Assembly (NCBI RefSeq): GCF_003957295.1
Contig: NZ_RQPJ01000002.1
Span: 62,001 to 126,000, forward strand
Reading direction: 5' to 3'
Source: Arenibacter aquaticus
GTDB taxonomy: Bacteria > Bacteroidota > Bacteroidia > Flavobacteriales > Flavobacteriaceae
Length of the DNA: 64,000 bases
Part shown: positions 62,769 through 64,000 of the stretch, one piece after another
Numbering within the stretch: position 1 is the first letter of the stretch
Layout: the number at the start of each line of letters is the position of its first letter
Made by a program: the position numbers and the translations under genes
The notes under the pieces: generated by a model
What the model saw: the letters and a program-made list of their open reading frames with translations, nothing else
What the model was told of the DNA's origin: nothing
The model's database searches: none

Positions 62769-63325
62769 TTGTCAAGACTTTTAGGGAATAAATCAGGTGT
62801 GTTTGCGACGTAGTAATCCCGCCTTATTTTGCGGGATTCAAGGAAGTAGATACCTTATTTTTCACTAAAACTTTGTACAGTCTTGACAAGTTCCATAAGG
62901 GCATTAGCAATTCTTTTGAATCCGGTTACGATTTGAGCGTACCGACAGTTAAGCGAAATGAGTAGCTGGGTTTAATGTAGAATTGGTTATGTCGTGCCTG
63001 TTTTTCGATGCCCCGAAAAACAACAAAGGCTTTATCCATTATAAACCCCTTAAAATGTGTAAGACAGCGGTTCGGTTTTTAGGGATTTTCGAGTGAGGGC
63101 TCAAGAAGACCGCGCCGAAAATCCTGTTAAGAAAACCGAAGTGATGGCTTTCCGATGAGAAAAGCGGACTCTATTCACAATTTTGGCTCGGGAATGTAGT
63201 GTTCCTTCCCAGAGCAGCGGGAAGGGTTAACGGAATGGAAAGCTGAAATTGGGGATTGTGTCCAAGATATTTGTAGTGAAGCTCTTTTCCCGGAATGAAG
63301 TGGTTGCCTGCTTTTTTCGGCAGGT
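62769..63325. ncRNA. Structured non-coding region with at least six hairpins
   Basis: There is no plausible gene between ssb and the DUF932 gene (62,648-63,422). Stems: TTGTCAAGACT (62769-62779) with AGTCTTGACAA (62879-62889), enclosing AATCCCGC/GCGGGATT (62815-62838). TGTTTTTCG/CGAAAAACA is at 62999-63022. TTCGGTTTT/AAAACCGAA (63071-63140) encloses GGATTTTCG/CGAAAATCC. CCTTCCC/GGGAAGG is at 63204-63225 and TGCCTGC/GCAGGTA at 63305-63325. It could be a structured RNA, an oriT/single-strand origin, or long leader structure. Confidence 0.5.
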
Positions 63326-63422
63326 AAGCGTGGAATGTAGGGGAATGTGCTGAGTGGGAAAGTAAATGCTTGTGATATATTTAGTCATCCAGTTTAAGGT
63401 ACTGGACAAACCGTTATTTAAT

Positions 63423-64000
63423 TTATGCCATAGCATAGACTTCATCAAACAGCTTTTTATCCAACCGTTCTTGTTGGCCGAAGCTTTTCTTTAATACATT
63501 ATGAAGTACAGAATTGAATGCATTGTAACCCAGCCAAAGATTTGGTTCTTCATTGAGCAACAAGGCTTCGTAGTTCAATATCTCAATGACTTCACGAGAC
63601 TTTTTTGAAGGGTCGCTGTTCTTGTCGCTACATTCGTATCTGAAGAGTTTGGTTTTGTCGAGAATGGCTTTCACAAACTCTTGTGTGTCGATGATTTTAA
63701 ATTCCTTCATCTTATCGAATTTCTTAGTAATGGTATAGAATTCATTATCCAGAAATTTATCGAACAGATTATTCAGCCTTGGCATTATAAGATGCGTGTT
63801 GTTTTTACTGTGCTTTATCGAAAACTCAATTTCCGCCTGAGAAACGTGTAAGCCATTGGAACATATTTCTCTATAAAACCCGAAGTGGCCAGAGGTCTTT
63901 TCACTACCGTCATACGAGTTCTTGAACCGAAGCATCGGCAGTATCAAATCCTTATCGTTCTTGACCGTAAACTGGCTTTTATCGTCGATGATAAAGTCAG
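63423..64000 (-). CDS. DUF932 protein (C-terminal part; start beyond right edge)
   Basis: The minus-strand frame is open from the right edge (reading DFIIDDKSQFTVKNDKDLIL) to TAA at 63423. KTSGHFGFYREICSNGLHVS and a C-terminal WLGYNAFNSVLHNVLKKSF block match the DUF932 phage/plasmid-like family. Its role is unknown; it is often carried near ssb on mobile elements. Only about 190 residues are visible. Confidence 0.85.
   Translation of the reverse strand, partial: DFIIDDKSQFTVKNDKDLILPMLRFKNSYDGSEKTSGHFGFYREICSNGLHVSQAEIEFSIKHSKNNTHLIMPRLNNLFDKFLDNEFYTITKKFDKMKEFKIIDTQEFVKAILDKTKLFRYECSDKNSDPSKKSREVIEILNYEALLLNEEPNLWLGYNAFNSVLHNVLKKSFGQQERLDKKLFDEVYAMA

Noticed and set aside
63227-63448. 73-codon minus-strand frame overlapping the structured region
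   Set aside because: It overlaps hairpins, has no ribosome-binding context and no family-like features.

Overview
The window comes from a marine-type Flavobacteriaceae (Bacteroidota) chromosome. The evidence is TAnnTTTG-type promoter elements, SusC/Oar-like outer-membrane barrels, the M23/MerR/LemA/TPM gene string and a Bacteroidetes Tra/RteC/Mob conjugation machine. The left quarter (1-16.5 kb) is ordinary core genome: the start of a GSCFA protein, alaS, M23 peptidase-merR-lemA-two TPM proteins, an outer-membrane barrel, der, a choice-of-anchor I lipoprotein, era and an NhaC antiporter. A decayed TPR gene with two in-frame stops lies next to the junction.

At 16,533-16,574 the 3' half of a tRNA-Met gene (minus strand) is cut at its anticodon loop. 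A tyrosine integrase starts 160 bp further on. Everything from there to the right edge reads as one integrative and conjugative element (ICE) whose other end lies outside the window. Order within the ICE: (a) integrase; (b) four cargo genes of unknown function, two nuclease-like and one with a SEC-C tail (18.0-21.7 kb); (c) a heavy-metal resistance island with a DUF6660-like Cys/His protein, a CusA-TolC fusion, CusB, a CDF-type transporter, a Fur-family regulator, an SpoIIAA-like protein and a P-type ATPase (21.8-31.2 kb), plus an asparaginase-like protein and a membrane LuxR regulator; (d) rteC, an excisionase-like HTH protein, a replisome-organiser-like protein and a DnaC-like loader (33.0-35.8 kb), with an unusual set of CCGTA/TACGG operator-like sites around rteC; (e) an amidase and the tra genes traE-F-G-I-J-K-M-N (36-43.9 kb); (f) an inverted, tightly coupled ~13 kb phosphorothioation (Dnd) operon with non-standard partners (44.5-57.8 kb); (g) the mobilisation genes, namely coupling protein, relaxase and MobA (58.2-61.2 kb); (h) small ICE proteins, SSB, a 0.7-kb structured non-coding stretch and a DUF932 protein running off the right edge.

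The genes form three working units. The conjugation unit is integrase/HTH, RteC, the Tra channel, coupling protein, relaxase and SSB. The metal unit appears to be controlled by its own Fur-like protein, because a TGCA-N5-GTTGCA-type palindrome lies upstream of both ends of the island. The defence unit is a Dnd operon in which DUF4007, a 1072-residue ATPase, DndC, a GIY-YIG protein, DndB, a cysteine desulfurase, a PLD-like/SF2 helicase and DndD are co-transcribed without dndFGH. The most interesting candidates for undescribed biology are this Dnd variant with its embedded GIY-YIG protein, the four-gene nuclease-like cargo beside the integrase, and the 11-bp-periodic CCGTA/TACGG array upstream of rteC.
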